From the NCBI GenBank assembly GCA_002261195.1, contig MVBO01000125.1:1-44515 (forward strand): 44,515 nucleotides of DNA, given 5' to 3'. Source of the stretch: Bifiguratus adelaidae (lineage: Eukaryota; Mucoromycota; Endogonomycetes; Endogonales). This document shows, piece after piece, positions 11,749-22,552 of the stretch (positions are counted from its first letter, which is position 1; the number at the start of each line of letters is the position of its first letter). The notes beneath the pieces are model-generated. The model was not told where the DNA came from, did not search any database, and was given only the letters and a program-made list of their open reading frames with translations. A program made the translations under genes and the position numbers.

Positions 11749-12021
11749 AGTATCTTACATCATCGGTCGCACAAGCCATGTCAAATGCAAGCAACGTCAC
11801 GTAATGCGGGTTAGGGTTACTGAGACAATAAACATCTAAAACTTTTGAACACTTTTTTGTATCTCGTTCTCTCAGCATTCTTCTCTGCTTACCTTAACAA
11901 TTTTAATCTGCGGTTAGGCTACGCAAGCCCTTTCTTCCATCCCCTTATCAATTGACCTTTCCAATTTTTCGGAAAATCTCCTCTCCGCGTTTCTACACGG
12001 TCTATTCGAATCCCGATCATC

Positions 12022-13104
12022 ATGTCAGCCGAAGTTCAATCCGCCAACGGTCAAGCGCAGGCGCAAGCACCACAGAACACTTCGGCGATATCCAGTGGCT
12101 ATCATCGCTATTTCAAACCATCGATGCCTTCCTTCTCAAAGCCAAAGTTCGGATTTCGGTGGAACAATGCCTCCGCACCTGCATTAATGACGCCTATCAA
12201 CGAGGGATTGGACGAACTGTCTGACCCCAAGTTGGCGAATGATAGCAAGCCCGTTCAGAAACCAGTACCTCCGCAGCATACATCTTCGGAATCATCCTTC
12301 CGATCTTTGCCTCCTTTTCGCTTGTCCTCGAGCAGTTTAAGCGCCAAGGCTAAACATGGTGCCGGCAACTTGACGATATCGTGCAAGAATTCGTCTGTCG
12401 ACTCGACACGAGAGTCTTCTATTAACGATATCTATAAGTTATCGACCATAAACGACTCTGGCATATATTTGCCCCCCTCTCCGTCTGAGCCCGGCAAGGA
12501 ACACTGGAAGCCTGAAACACCTGGGTCGGGCGGCAAGTTTGGTCTCGGTATCGACGCAGAGACTGGCGGCATACAGTTCCCAGACGAAGATAGACTTATT
12601 GGCCGTAAAGGGTTGGGTTCTGCAATGCGAAAATGGAGTATCACAGGTCGGCCACGGGGAGACTCCAACTCCGGTAGAGGTTATTTTGATTTCTTTACGC
12701 CGAGTCAAGTAGCTGCAGCAGCTAGTCAACCACCTAAAACACCCGTGGTTGCCCCTTCTCAACCATCAGCGATTCGAAATACATCTGTACATACGCAAGG
12801 CAATCGAGCTTCATGGGCTGGCTTCGCTCCAGAAGCGGACGTCGCGCAACCGCAAGAAATAACGAAAAAAAGCACTGAGCAAGCTGTTCTACCTGTACAG
12901 CAAGACAACGAGGATCAAGGTACTTCAAGCCAGGATTCTAACGATCCCTTGGCCTCCACATTTGACATGGATGAAGGCAACAAGGAACGACGCGGTTTCC
13001 GTACAATGTTTGGCAAGAAACAATCTCAGGACAAGGACTCGCAAGAGAACGCCAAATATTTTGTGCCAAAATTCAAACGAGACCCTTCTATAGTCTATGC
13101 TTAG
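12022..13104 (+). CDS. Intronless disordered protein, unknown function
   Basis: A single exon of 360 codons starts at the first ATG after a pyrimidine-rich leader. The protein is Ser/Pro/Lys-rich with no confident domain or membrane segment. Recognisable local patterns are an N-terminal aromatic/basic patch (FSKPKFGFRWNN), a Gly-rich central block (PGSGGKFGLGIDAETGG), a basic patch with a potential kinase site (AMRKWSITGRPRGDS) and a basic C-terminus (KFKRDPSIVYA). Such islands in disordered proteins are often short binding motifs. It lies 273 bp after the preceding gene and converges on ARP9 with 134 bp between stops. I do not recognise it. Confidence 0.65.
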   Translation: MSAEVQSANGQAQAQAPQNTSAISSGYHRYFKPSMPSFSKPKFGFRWNNASAPALMTPINEGLDELSDPKLANDSKPVQKPVPPQHTSSESSFRSLPPFRLSSSSLSAKAKHGAGNLTISCKNSSVDSTRESSINDIYKLSTINDSGIYLPPSPSEPGKEHWKPETPGSGGKFGLGIDAETGGIQFPDEDRLIGRKGLGSAMRKWSITGRPRGDSNSGRGYFDFFTPSQVAAAASQPPKTPVVAPSQPSAIRNTSVHTQGNRASWAGFAPEADVAQPQEITKKSTEQAVLPVQQDNEDQGTSSQDSNDPLASTFDMDEGNKERRGFRTMFGKKQSQDKDSQENAKYFVPKFKRDPSIVYA

Positions 13105-13238
13105 GGATCCTGGCATTGAAATTCATCATCTGTCGTGCGTTTGCGCACAGCACACCATATCTATCTCTGTGAATAAACACTAATGTAAGATAATCACCGC
13201 TCACATATCTACCCTACTTTTATTGCGGCACGATACAT

Positions 13239-14611
13239 CTAGTAAGACTTGGTATGCACAACAGAGGGCCCATGCTCGTTATAATCCGCCTTTGTGATGT
13301 AATTGTTGGCAGCAAAGACCAACTTGGCAACGATCTCACCTCCAAGCCACGTCGCCCACCGTACGCTTTGAGCACGCGTCTCCTTCAACACAGAAAAGTA
13401 ATCTGGAATCTTTAGGTACCGCATCTGATCGTGTACTTGAGTCTCTGATGCCGAATCGGAGATGGTCAGATACGGCTTGAGCGCATACTCCATGCGTGCA
13501 GATAATCCAGCAATGCACGCGCTGCCGCCTGTTAACACGATGGCTTCCCAGAGTTTCGGTCGGATCTCAGGTGGCTCGCAGAACCTTTGAATGTGTGTGA
13601 GGAGTTCGGGAAGTGACGGAGTGTTCATGGAAACGAGTTCTGGTTCGAATAAAGGATCGTAGACACGGTGTCTGTATGGCCCAATAGAAAGCTACGTCCT
13701 AAAGTCAGCATGGGTCATGGACCATGTGCGTATAGACGTACCTTGACGCCCTTGTACTCAATCTCTGCGCGTTCCGGTAAAAGCTCCTCAACAGGCTTGT
13801 TTTCAGAATCTTCAGTGACCGGTACTACATCGGCAAGGCTTGTGATATCCTCATTGGGACGCTTGTGGTGACCGACTGAGACGTCACACAGGTCTGGTTG
13901 CTCTTTGATGAATTGCGCAAGCTCCGCATCGCATTCAAGCCCAGCTTCGGCAAGTTGCGAAATTAACGTCGTGTCCGTTTTGAGTAATGACAAGAGATAT
14001 TGTGTGAAATGACGGCCGGCAATGGGGATGGTCTCACATAGGTGATACTGTACTCCACTGTCTACTATAGGAGTAACATAGGTGAATTCGTGACCAATGT
14101 CTATAACGAGACCAGTCACCACACCGCAACCATAGAGCGAGAGAAGGGGTTGTTCCGCGACGTAAAGGCCTGGAGCATTGAAAGACTCGAAAAATATCTG
14201 TGTGAGCTTTTCGCGAGCTGTTTTGGACATGGTTGGCGGAACGGAAATCAATACTGGAGATTCGTTGCGCGACTTTTTGATGGGCAGAAGTTTGAATAAA
14301 AGGTGGTTGCTAAATCATGGTCAGTCAGAATCTGCTTGACATACGCTTCATATGCGAGCAACTTACTACATGGTTTCAAACTTGTCCCAGTCTTTGACTT
14401 CGTCTCCAATCACTGGGGAATCAAACTGCTTTGTCTCCAGAAACTAAATGTTGATCACGGCATTAGATTGGCACTGCTACGCGTACCCGCGCGTTTTTGC
14501 ACTTACGACACTCGGCGGCTTATTCGTGTCATGAACGCCTAGCCCAGCCTTGATTAGATAGGAGCCACTATCTATAACGATGCAGTTTTCGTCGCGATGT
14601 ACGAGTGACAT
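13239..14611 (-). CDS. ARP9: Actin-related protein Arp9 (SWI/SNF and RSC remodellers)
   Basis: Exons 14507-14611, 14367-14443, 13742-14309 and 13239-13691 join in phase to give 400 residues. The N-terminus has the actin-fold nucleotide loop (IVIDSGSYLIKAGLG). PPTMSKTAREKLTQIFFE, VTGLVIDIGHEFTYVTPI and IVLTGGSACIAGL mark the actin subdomains. The C-terminus (KIPDYF...GGEIVAKLVF...ITKADYNEHGPSVV) aligns by eye with S. cerevisiae Arp9 rather than actin, Arp4 or Arp7, so ARP9 (S. pombe arp9/arp42 group) is the preferred call. Arp9 binds the HSA helix of the remodeller ATPase. Its ATG is only 53 bp from that of the divergent DUF202 gene. Confidence 0.85.
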
Positions 14612-14664
14612 GTCTATTGTGAGAAGCCTTCCTCGTCGAATTCAGGAAATTGTTATGTCCAGTT

Positions 14665-15378
14665 ATGGCAGGCGACAGTGTGAAGGCTGACGTTCGTGCT
14701 GCTACAGCGCCTATACGCGGTACTGCACTGGTGATCGAAGAAGCTAGGGCGCCTCACGAAGAACTAAATTCTCAGCAAGTTGTAGCCATGTTGGCGGAAG
14801 ACGAAAGCTTGTCAGAGGACCAGGCTGGCACGTCGAAACACTCTAGAAAGGATCGCAAAGCAAAGGAGGAGCTCATACGCGGTCATCGAAGGAAAAGTGT
14901 TTTGTTGACCGATGCAGAACTGCTGGAAGTACGCGGTAAGTAGCAATAGACTGGAATGAACAAAGTGAGCAATCCATGGCAAGGCAGAGGCTCTGGCGCG
15001 GGATTTTGCAGCCCTATGATATGAGCTACGGCAGTCGTGTTGATGGATGTTGTACTCTGTCATTGCTTGCTGATACTGCATACATTGCTAGCTCGACAAC
15101 GAACCTTTGAAGGTGCCTACTGGAGAACCGGCCTCGCATCCTTTTCTACCGGTCTTCTCGTACTCAAACTTTTCACATTGTCATTCTATCGTATCGGCAT
15201 TACATTCTTTGTTTTTGGCTTCGCAATGCTAGTTATAGCGGTCTTACGCCGCCGAAATTCTGGTGACATCTTTGACTTGGAAGTACCTTTCTGGACAAGC
15301 GGTGGTTGGGTTGTCCTCACTGGTGCGGTGACATTGGGCTGCTACATAGCCTTTCTCGTACTCCTTTATCAATTATAG
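14665..15378 (+). CDS. DUF202-family small membrane protein
   Basis: Two exons (14665-14935 and 15092-15378) encode 185 residues. The first 90 residues are hydrophilic and charged. The second exon begins with ARQRTFEGAYWRTGLASFST, the DUF202 signature (usually A-x-E-R-T-F-x-x-W-x-R-T), and continues into three membrane helices: STGLLVLKLFTLSFY, ITFFVFGFAMLVIAVL and GWVVLTGAVTLGCYIAFLVLL. DUF202 helices also occur in VTC polyphosphate polymerase subunits such as Vtc1, but this protein has a different N-terminus and need not be part of VTC. The first-exon ATG at 14665 was chosen because an ATG 10 nt upstream is out of frame and soon stops. Confidence 0.8.
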
Positions 15379-16182
15379 CAAGTTTTGAACGAGCATTGAC
15401 GGCCGCAAGGTCCCATCTTCCTCGATCCAACAAAAATGATCCGTTAACTTCTCCTCGGATCCTGCATTTGCATGTCAAGTCAAGCTACAAGCCATCTCGA
15501 GAGCCCTCATAAGGCCACGACTTACGGTGGAAACGCCGTCTTATGACGCGGCGCATTCCGCATATCGATGACGCTTTCAATTATTGCCGACTCCAGAGCT
15601 AAACGTCATATGGCATTGCGGGCCTGACGTCTCTGTAGCACCATCAAAGACTCGTACATATATATCATACGCACAGGACGTGCCTCCATGGCTAATATAC
15701 CCTGCTTCTTGTAGTGTGAGGTATTCCATTATTCAAAGAGTCCGGTATGATTCCATTGATGCAGTCAATTTGATGACGTAGACTCAAGGCAGGATATAAA
15801 GACGAAGTTGCAAAGTAAACTTCTAAAGTTGATTTACGCCCGCTAATTTGACTTCTGGTCGCTTTTTCCATGAGACTGGAGGTTGATACAAGCAAGGCAA
15901 GAGATTGCTGGTCCCAAGTACAACTCTGATGAACTTGTTTGGATTTGTCCCGTTGGTCAGCGAAATGTGATCTTGTCATTCTGCAATGCATGTCCCTTGA
16001 GATATCTGCTAAAGCAAACTCGTTGTAAGCTATTCAGTAATAAACACAACACATATCATCCAAAGCCAGGCGATCACCCGCGCCAACGTGCACTCATATC
16101 TCGCTGTGCCTCTTCGTCTACTGTCCGCGGTTACCATATTTGTTCATCATCGACGCTTTTTGCGTTTGTTTGAGTGGTTGGC
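15379..16182. other. Intergenic region, no gene supported
   Basis: These 804 bp lie between the DUF202 stop and the AspRS start, both on plus. A 99-codon minus-strand frame (15692-15991) begins with ATG but shows no domain, compositional signature or splice partner. A short TATATATC run near 15659 is the only promoter-like element noted. The AspRS promoter must lie here. Confidence 0.5.
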
Positions 16183-18807
16183 ATGAAGGGCGTAACGAGG
16201 TTATGTCAGCGCACTTTGCGCACATACGGCTTGCTGCCGCATAGAATACCCCTTGGAACATGTGCATGTGCCATAGACTGGGTACTACGTCCCAGGTTCG
16301 TGCGTTTATATTCGGCCACGATCAGGGAAGGGCCGAAAACGTCCCTTTCGGAGCGATTCGCGGTGCAGAAGTGTAAGTGTTGTCAGGATAGGGTAGAAGC
16401 CTAGGCTCATTAGTGTCCTTACCGAACGCGCAATCAGCCTATCCTAAAAGGACACACAACTGCGGTGAGCTGCGAGCAAGCGACGTCGGCGAAAGAGTTG
16501 TCTTGTACGGCTGGGCGCAACCATTGCGGTATGTTAATTCTGTACATGATGTCGCATTGGCGCATTGCTGCTGACCTAATTTTGCGTAGATCTATGTCAA
16601 GCGAACTTTCCTTTCTGCCAATTCGCGATGGACACGGAACAACGCAACTTGTACTACACAGTGCGGACGGCAAATCACTGAAGTTACGATCGATAATGCA
16701 GACTATTGGACCCGAGAGTGTGGTATGTGCAGTAGGCACGGTGAATAAGAGGCCGGATCGAATGATCAACCCGGCTCTCCCCACTGGCGAAGTCGAGATT
16801 GTATTGGAGGACTTGATCTGCCTCAATAAAGCACTCAATGTACCATTCTTGCCGGGACAAAAGGAATTGGTAAGAGGTGATTGCTTTTATGCCAAAGCAA
16901 CTCATATGTCACTGTAGCCCAATGAAGAAGTGAGAATGCGGTATCGATACGTTGACCTTCGAAGACCGACGGTGCAAGGCAACCTGCGAACGCGCTCAAA
17001 AGCAGCCAAAACTATCCGAGACTATCTGTTCAGTCAAAGTAGGTGCTTCCTGGAAGCCTTTTGCGCCAGTCTCTTATCACTCTGGCCAGATTTTGTGGAA
17101 GTGGAAACGCCCATGTTGTTCAAGTCGACTCCTGAAGGAGCTCGCGAGTTCCTGGTGCCTACACGATCGCACAACCGATTCTACGCCCTACCACAGAGTC
17201 CGCAGCAGGTACATTATACCCGCAGTGACAGGATAACCGGTTCTGACCGCGCATCTTTTAGCACAAACAGCTACTGATGGCTGGAGGAATCGACCGATAT
17301 TTTCAATTTGCACGATGTTTTCGAGATGAGGATCTTCGTGCGGATCGACAGCCAGAGTTCACACAAGTAAGTCGGATACAACTTGCTTATTTAGACACTG
17401 AGGTTCCCACTACTGCAGGTTGATTTAGAGATGTCTTTTGTCCAGCCAAATGATGTGCAGAAGGTCATAGAAGCTATCCTGAAAAGTGTATGGAAAGAGG
17501 TATTGGCCATCGAGCTGCCAGCTAATGCATTTAAGCGCATAACCTACAATGACGCGATGCGAAGAGTAAGTGGTGCATCAACATGTTTGTAAAAGCTCGC
17601 CGTTTAAGCTCACACGGAATTATGTAGTATGGGTCGGATAAGCCGGATACAAGATATGGCATGGAGGTGAGAAAGACATGATAGTAAAGCATTTGAGGGA
17701 AACTGACATTTGGAGCAGATTATCGACATATCTGCATTCGTGCCTGATGCTGCCAAGGACGATGTCATTGAGTGTCTGGTGATAAGGGACGGAGCCAAAA
17801 TGACAGCCTCTGAGATCAAGGAAATTTTGCAAAGCGCCGCCATACAGGATCTAAAGGTGAGCATCTCCAAGCTTATGATTAGCCCACTCACTGCAATCTG
17901 TTGCAGAGTATACCCCATGTAAAAATCAACGAAAGCAACATCGATTCATGGCTCAAAAAGCAAACTTTCACTCATTTCTCATCCCATTGTGAGGTCGCCG
18001 GACGGGAGATTGCCAGGCAGAAGGAGGTCAAGATTGGAGACGCCATCTTCCTTCATAAGCGGCCAGCATTTCTATCGGGTGGTAACACCCCTCTTGGACG
18101 GATTCGTGTTGCCGCAGCATCGAAGATGGCAACCAAAGGTTTGTTAACCATGATAGTCTTCTCCCTTCGAAACTGATCCTCTCGCAGGCTTGCTGAGCAT
18201 TGATCCTTCCCAGTACAATTTCATGTGGGTGGATTCATTTCCATTATTCTCCCCCGACGAGGAAGGCAAGAGAACCTTGACGTCGACGCATCACCCGTTC
18301 ACCGCTCCCGAGCCTGACGATATAGATCTTCTAATTAGCAACCCTGAAAAGGTAGGTTATATGGGTTCCGTTAGACATTAGCTGACATGAAGATAAGGTT
18401 CGCGGCCAGCATTACGATATTGTGCTCAACGGCATTGAAGTTGGCGGTGGATCCATCCGTATCCATTCTGCTGAATTGCAAACCTTCATTTTGGAACGCG
18501 TTCTGCGGCTTCAAAAAGAAGAATATAATCGATTCTCGCATCTCGTTGATGCACTCGCTTCCGGATGCCCTCCACATGGAGGTATTGCTCTAGGTAAGTC
18601 TTATGCTTCTCCACCTCGCAAAGCGTTCCAACACCGGTTGTAGGATTCGATCGTCTCATGTCCATCATATGTCAGACACCTTCCATACGCGACGTCATTG
18701 CATTTCCAAAGGCCGCTGGTGGTAGAGATTATCTTGTAGAAAGCCCTTCAGAAGTATCAGACGCACGCTTACAAGAGTACGGCATCCGACTTGCTGTAAA
18801 AGAATAG
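16183..18807 (+). CDS. MSD1: Mitochondrial aspartyl-tRNA synthetase
   Basis: Thirteen exons (16183-16372, 16438-16528, 16590-16869, 16918-17038, 17090-17208, 17262-17366, 17419-17565, 17628-17666, 17719-17856, 17907-18138, 18188-18351, 18398-18593, 18644-18807) give 661 residues with consistent phase. The first 50 residues are basic and Arg/Leu/Ser-rich without acid residues, as in a mitochondrial presequence. An OB-fold anticodon domain follows ([19 protein letters not shown]). Class II motif 1 is FVEVETPML, motif 2 [18 protein letters not shown] and motif 3 GGIALGFDRL. The bacterial-type insertion domain lies between motifs 2 and 3, which fits an organellar enzyme. Intron 4 (17039-17089) is 51 nt with no in-frame stop, so retention would be invisible to frame checks; removal restores the conserved join before FVEVETP. 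Confidence 0.93.
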
Positions 18808-18863
18808 ACGACAATAGAACATCACCTAACCGTAGTACCTATCTCAATTCCCTGGCCTCGAAG

Positions 18864-19536
18864 CTAACAGAGGGGCCAATCGATGTGTGTTCGGTCATCA
18901 TAAGGCCAACATTCAAAATAGGTTCTTGACCCGTTAGTCTCCGCGAATTCTCCGCAAATTTTGGCAGAGACCGCTCTTGGTTCTATTCGCGTTCTCTGAT
19001 ATATCGACTGATCGGACCGGTCCTGTTCTGCTTTGATATCCTTCCTCTGACACTTTTCCGTTCCTTCTTCAAGCATCCTTATTTGTTCCCCAATCTCCCG
19101 AGTCTTCGCTTTGAAACGTCGTGTTTCCTCCCTACAATGCCGTATCTCCCCTTATACTGTGCAGTCCGCTTCTGATCTGGTCTCTTTATCCGATATGGGT
19201 CATATTAGCCACGACCAGGATAGTAAGATGCTTCACAGATTGCGATTCAGCTCGAGTGGAGGCTTCCCGGTGTTGTCTTGGAACGAACCTTGTCCACCCC
19301 AGCTTCTGGAGCTGTCATGGGCACAACCTGGCTTTGTCAATCACTGGAAACGACGACCTCTACTTCACTTACGAGTCATTTTGACTTGGAATTTCTCGTA
19401 GAAACGCCGGATACCGATTGGCCGTTTCTCTTAGCCCTTCCTTCCCAGACAATTCAATCCAAAGGATCCAGCACTCCCATGGATCGTTGCCCATTCGCGG
19501 AATTGTGTTTTTTCGATATTCTTTTTTGTCGGACAT
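18864..19536 (-). CDS. Tentative spliced gene encoding a small charged, coiled-coil-like protein
   Basis: A first exon 19373-19536 starts with ATG and reads MSDKKEYRKNTIPRMGNDPW, then WILWIELSGKEGL, ending at a perfect donor (GTAAGTGAAG). A 41-nt intron may lead to an exon ending near 19331 that continues QVVPMTAPEAGVDK. From about 19150 down to 18864 an open frame reads REETRRFKAKTREIGEQIRM and onward, strongly charged and heptad-like. A donor after VDK (GTTCGT) and an acceptor before GEIRHC are in phase. A further intron may exist near the 3' end, where ACTAACG resembles a branch site. The placement, tail-to-tail with AspRS (56 bp) and divergent from QDPR, suits a real gene. I recognise no family, and exon ends are uncertain. 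Confidence 0.4.
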
Positions 19537-20291
19537 GACCCCCTCGATAGCGGCGTCTCCTTGTGATCGTCCGCGTGCAGCTAAGCGCTTTGGAAGCGGT
19601 TATGTTACACTCTAATCTTGAATACCGGGAGCTGGATCAGATGCCATTGAAGTCTGTGGTTCGGTGGATCTGATGTAAGCAGATAGCAGCTCTTAAGGAG
19701 TATCTGCACACACGTGGAGCTGTAGCTCCTGTTCTCCTTCTACTTCGTCGTCTTCTGCCACTGTCTGAAGGTTCCTCTTGGCTAACGTGTCTGCACCTTC
19801 ACAACTATAATTCCGAAAGGGTGCCAACCGCGCTAGCCCTTGCCTTCTCCCCATATGGCGAGATTTGTACGCTAAAATTGCATTTTCAGCTTACGTGAAA
19901 CGTTGCTTTTTGAATGCAAAGTTCTTTAACTACTAAGACCGTGTAAACGGCGAGGGAATCGCCGCCTTCTCCGGTATGATCTGGCTCGAACAATTTCAAC
20001 AGTTGGGGAAGAAGAGTGCCATCAACGGCCCGTACAAATCGTCAAATTAATGACGCGTCGGGAATGGTTGGAGACGCGTTCATAGAGAAAAGTGTGCTCT
20101 CAAATCAACTGTATGGTCAGTACAATTTGTGTATGTCATTGAGCGCGATCGTAATGCACAGTACCAGGACGAGCTGCTCAGTGTGATGATACTCCACACG
20201 GACCATAGTAAGAACGCCTTCCAATTTTGGAACACGTGAGAAGACTACGACTTGCCGTTCTGTCGAGGCTCTTTGACTGTTCCCTTTGGTC
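19537..20291. other. Intergenic region upstream of dihydropteridine reductase
   Basis: These 755 bp hold no open frame with recognisable content. If the tentative minus-strand gene is real, this is a shared divergent promoter. I see no clear TATA box, repeat or RNA gene. Confidence 0.45.
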
Positions 20292-21216
20292 ATGGCAACT
20301 CAAGTGGCTTCGAAAGTAGTCGTGTACGGTGGAGCAGGTGCTCTCGGAGCCGCTGTCGTCTCATTTTTCAAAAGGAAGGGATGGGTAGGTGCTTCAGGCA
20401 GGTTCTTTGTAAGCTTTGAACACTGAGTTGATTCCAGGGTGTTATCAGTATTGACTTGAAAGATAACCATGAAGCCAATCAAAATATTCTAATTGGTGGA
20501 TCTGATACTCTTGAGGCGCAGGCAGAAAGTGCTGTTAGCGGCGTGAGAGGCTTCCTTGCCGAGCAGAAAGTTGATGCGATCCTTTGCGTTGCTGGGGGTT
20601 GGGCTGGCGGCAACGCAAAATCCAAAGGTACGAGCATGCTTGTATTGATGGCTATTGAAGGCGTTAATCCGTTCTCAGACTTTTTGAAAAATACCCAACT
20701 CATGATGAACCAATCGGCGAATTCATCCTTGATCGCCTCCCGCCTAGCTGCATTATATCTCAAGGAGTGGGTGGAAAAGGTGTCTCACTGCCATGGACGT
20801 CAATCTCACTGACTTTAGGGGCGGAATTTTGACTCTGACAGGAGCGCTCGCTGCTGCTCAAGGCGGGACACCGGGTATGATTGGATACGGATTGGCAAAA
20901 GCCGCGGTACATCATTTGGTACAGAGCTTGGGAGCATCTGGTAGTGGCTTGCCTAATGACGCACAGGTGGTAGCAATTTGCCCGTAAGCTCAAATTGATG
21001 ACCGAATGTGCTCGGACTAACACTTGTCATAGAGTGACATTAGATACGCCCATGAACCGCAAATTCATGGCCGATGCTGATACCAGCAAATGGACACCTC
21101 TAGAAGAGGTAGCAAAACAGCTTTATGGATGGTGTAGTGGAGAAATCAAGGTGTCTAACGGTAAACTTGTCGAAGTCCAAACAGACAATGGACAGACGAC
21201 ATTTAGAGAATTGTAA
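20292..21216 (+). CDS. QDPR: Dihydropteridine reductase (short-chain dehydrogenase family)
   Basis: Five exons (20292-20384, 20438-20627, 20679-20766, 20819-20983, 21033-21216) give 239 residues, the usual length for the animal enzyme. It has the Rossmann loop [15 protein letters not shown], the family motif [26 protein letters not shown] and the catalytic [16 protein letters not shown] (Tyr-x3-Lys), followed by [15 protein letters not shown]. The animal enzyme regenerates tetrahydrobiopterin from quinonoid dihydrobiopterin with NADH. Most yeasts lack biopterin-dependent hydroxylases, so the native substrate here may be another pterin. FCF2 starts only 34 bp after the stop on the same strand. 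Confidence 0.9.
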
Positions 21217-21250
21217 TTTGGGTGGCTTAGATTGAATTCTTTTTGTCGCA

Positions 21251-22537
21251 ATGTCATTGAAGACGGACACAACGCCTATAGCCACACGGCTTCGGTCACG
21301 GAGTCCAGCTCGGAGCGTGACCCCAGAGACGATGCCAATGCAAAGCAGCACTACACAACGCAAGATTACTCGTCCAACCACAAAGACGTCACCGGCGCCG
21401 ACCACTCGACGGTCAACGCGATCGCGAATTGCTAAAGACAAGGAAACTGAGGAATCGGTGTCAGTTCCGGTAGCATATGTAGAGATAGACTCTCAAGCCT
21501 CAAAAGAAGTCACGTTAGACCTTGCATACAGCTCAGACGTGTCTAGAGACGCAACACCTCAACCTCCGACTTCCGCCGCCATCACTTCCAAAACGTCCAA
21601 GCCTTCCTCTTCCGATGGTAGAGACTCTGTAGAGGAGACAACACAAAAGGAACGAAACAATGCTCGAATAACGTCTACCAGAGACTCTGAAACGCCAACG
21701 CTCAGTCAGCCAACAACCGATGGGGAAGACGAAGACGAAGCTGACGGAGAAGCCCTTGTACCTGTCGAGCAAGAGAACGATGTTAATACGGAGGACGAGA
21801 GCGACGACAGTGAAAACTTAGCGGAGGATTCTTCAAGCGATGACAGCGAAGACGAAGAGGAGGATGAAGACCTAGATTATCTGCTGGAGGCTGCGCGTCA
21901 ATCACTTTCAATGCAAGAGAATGAAGTGATCAAAGTCCCGGTTGACAAAACACTTATCAAGATACCCAAACTCAACCCTCATATGGATATCAACAAGCAT
22001 TTACCCATTACCAAAGACTCAAGCACTGGAGGATATAAGTTCCGGGAGGATGTACTCTCCAATGAGAAGACAAGTAAAGGAGAATACAAATCCAACGGGA
22101 AAGCCGTAGAGCGTGCGGTCGAAGAGCCAAGGTTGACAGCTAAGCAACGTAAAGAACAACGAGAAGCAACGACCGGCAAAGGATGGTTCGATATGCCAAA
22201 AGCAGAAATGACGCCGGAACTGGAGCGCGACCTTCAGATTCTCAAACTTCGAAACGTTCTGGATCCCAAGCGACACTACAAGAAAGAGGGCAAGAAGCAA
22301 TCCATGCCCGAGTACTTCCAAGTGGGAACCGTTATCGAAGGACCTACCGAGTTCTTTTCCTCAAGACTTACAAACAAGGAGCGCAAGAAGACAATTGTGG
22401 ATGAGCTTATGGCGGACCATGAACGACGTCAATACTACAAGCGCAAATTCCTGGATATCCAAGATTCGCGCATGTCCGGTGGTCGTGCTTACTATAAGAA
22501 AAAGAAGTCTGCGCGCACCAAAGAGTACCTTAAATAA
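21251..22537 (+). CDS. FCF2: rRNA-processing factor Fcf2
   Basis: An intronless 428-residue gene. The C-terminal 120 residues are the Fcf2 domain: GWFDMPKAEMTPELERDLQI, LRNVLDPKRHYKK, PEYFQVGTVIEGPTEFFSSR and a basic tail. Fcf2 is a nucleolar protein of the small-subunit processome needed for early pre-18S cleavage, and is related to animal TdIF2. The N-terminal half is disordered, first basic and Ser/Thr/Pro-rich, then a long acidic tract (residues about 150-215). That acidic-basic arrangement is typical of nucleolar proteins. It lies 34 bp after QDPR and ends 15 bp from the stop of convergent USB1, so 3' UTRs must overlap. Confidence 0.92.
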   Translation: MSLKTDTTPIATRLRSRSPARSVTPETMPMQSSTTQRKITRPTTKTSPAPTTRRSTRSRIAKDKETEESVSVPVAYVEIDSQASKEVTLDLAYSSDVSRDATPQPPTSAAITSKTSKPSSSDGRDSVEETTQKERNNARITSTRDSETPTLSQPTTDGEDEDEADGEALVPVEQENDVNTEDESDDSENLAEDSSSDDSEDEEEDEDLDYLLEAARQSLSMQENEVIKVPVDKTLIKIPKLNPHMDINKHLPITKDSSTGGYKFREDVLSNEKTSKGEYKSNGKAVERAVEEPRLTAKQRKEQREATTGKGWFDMPKAEMTPELERDLQILKLRNVLDPKRHYKKEGKKQSMPEYFQVGTVIEGPTEFFSSRLTNKERKKTIVDELMADHERRQYYKRKFLDIQDSRMSGGRAYYKKKKSARTKEYLK

Positions 22538-22552
22538 TATGTACAGTAGCTT

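Noticed and set aside
11998-12020. TTCGAATCC stretch resembling a tRNA T-loop
   Set aside because: No matching T-stem, acceptor stem or anticodon arm around it; it is the 5' leader of the gene starting at 12022.
15692-15991. 99-codon ATG-initiated minus-strand frame
   Set aside because: Composition is not biased, no motif is visible and it lies where the AspRS promoter is expected; chance length is plausible.
19121-19538. Plus-strand frames antisense to the tentative 18864-19536 gene
   Set aside because: The minus-strand reading has a better start, donor and charged composition; the plus frames are short and Ser/Leu/Cys-rich as expected for antisense.
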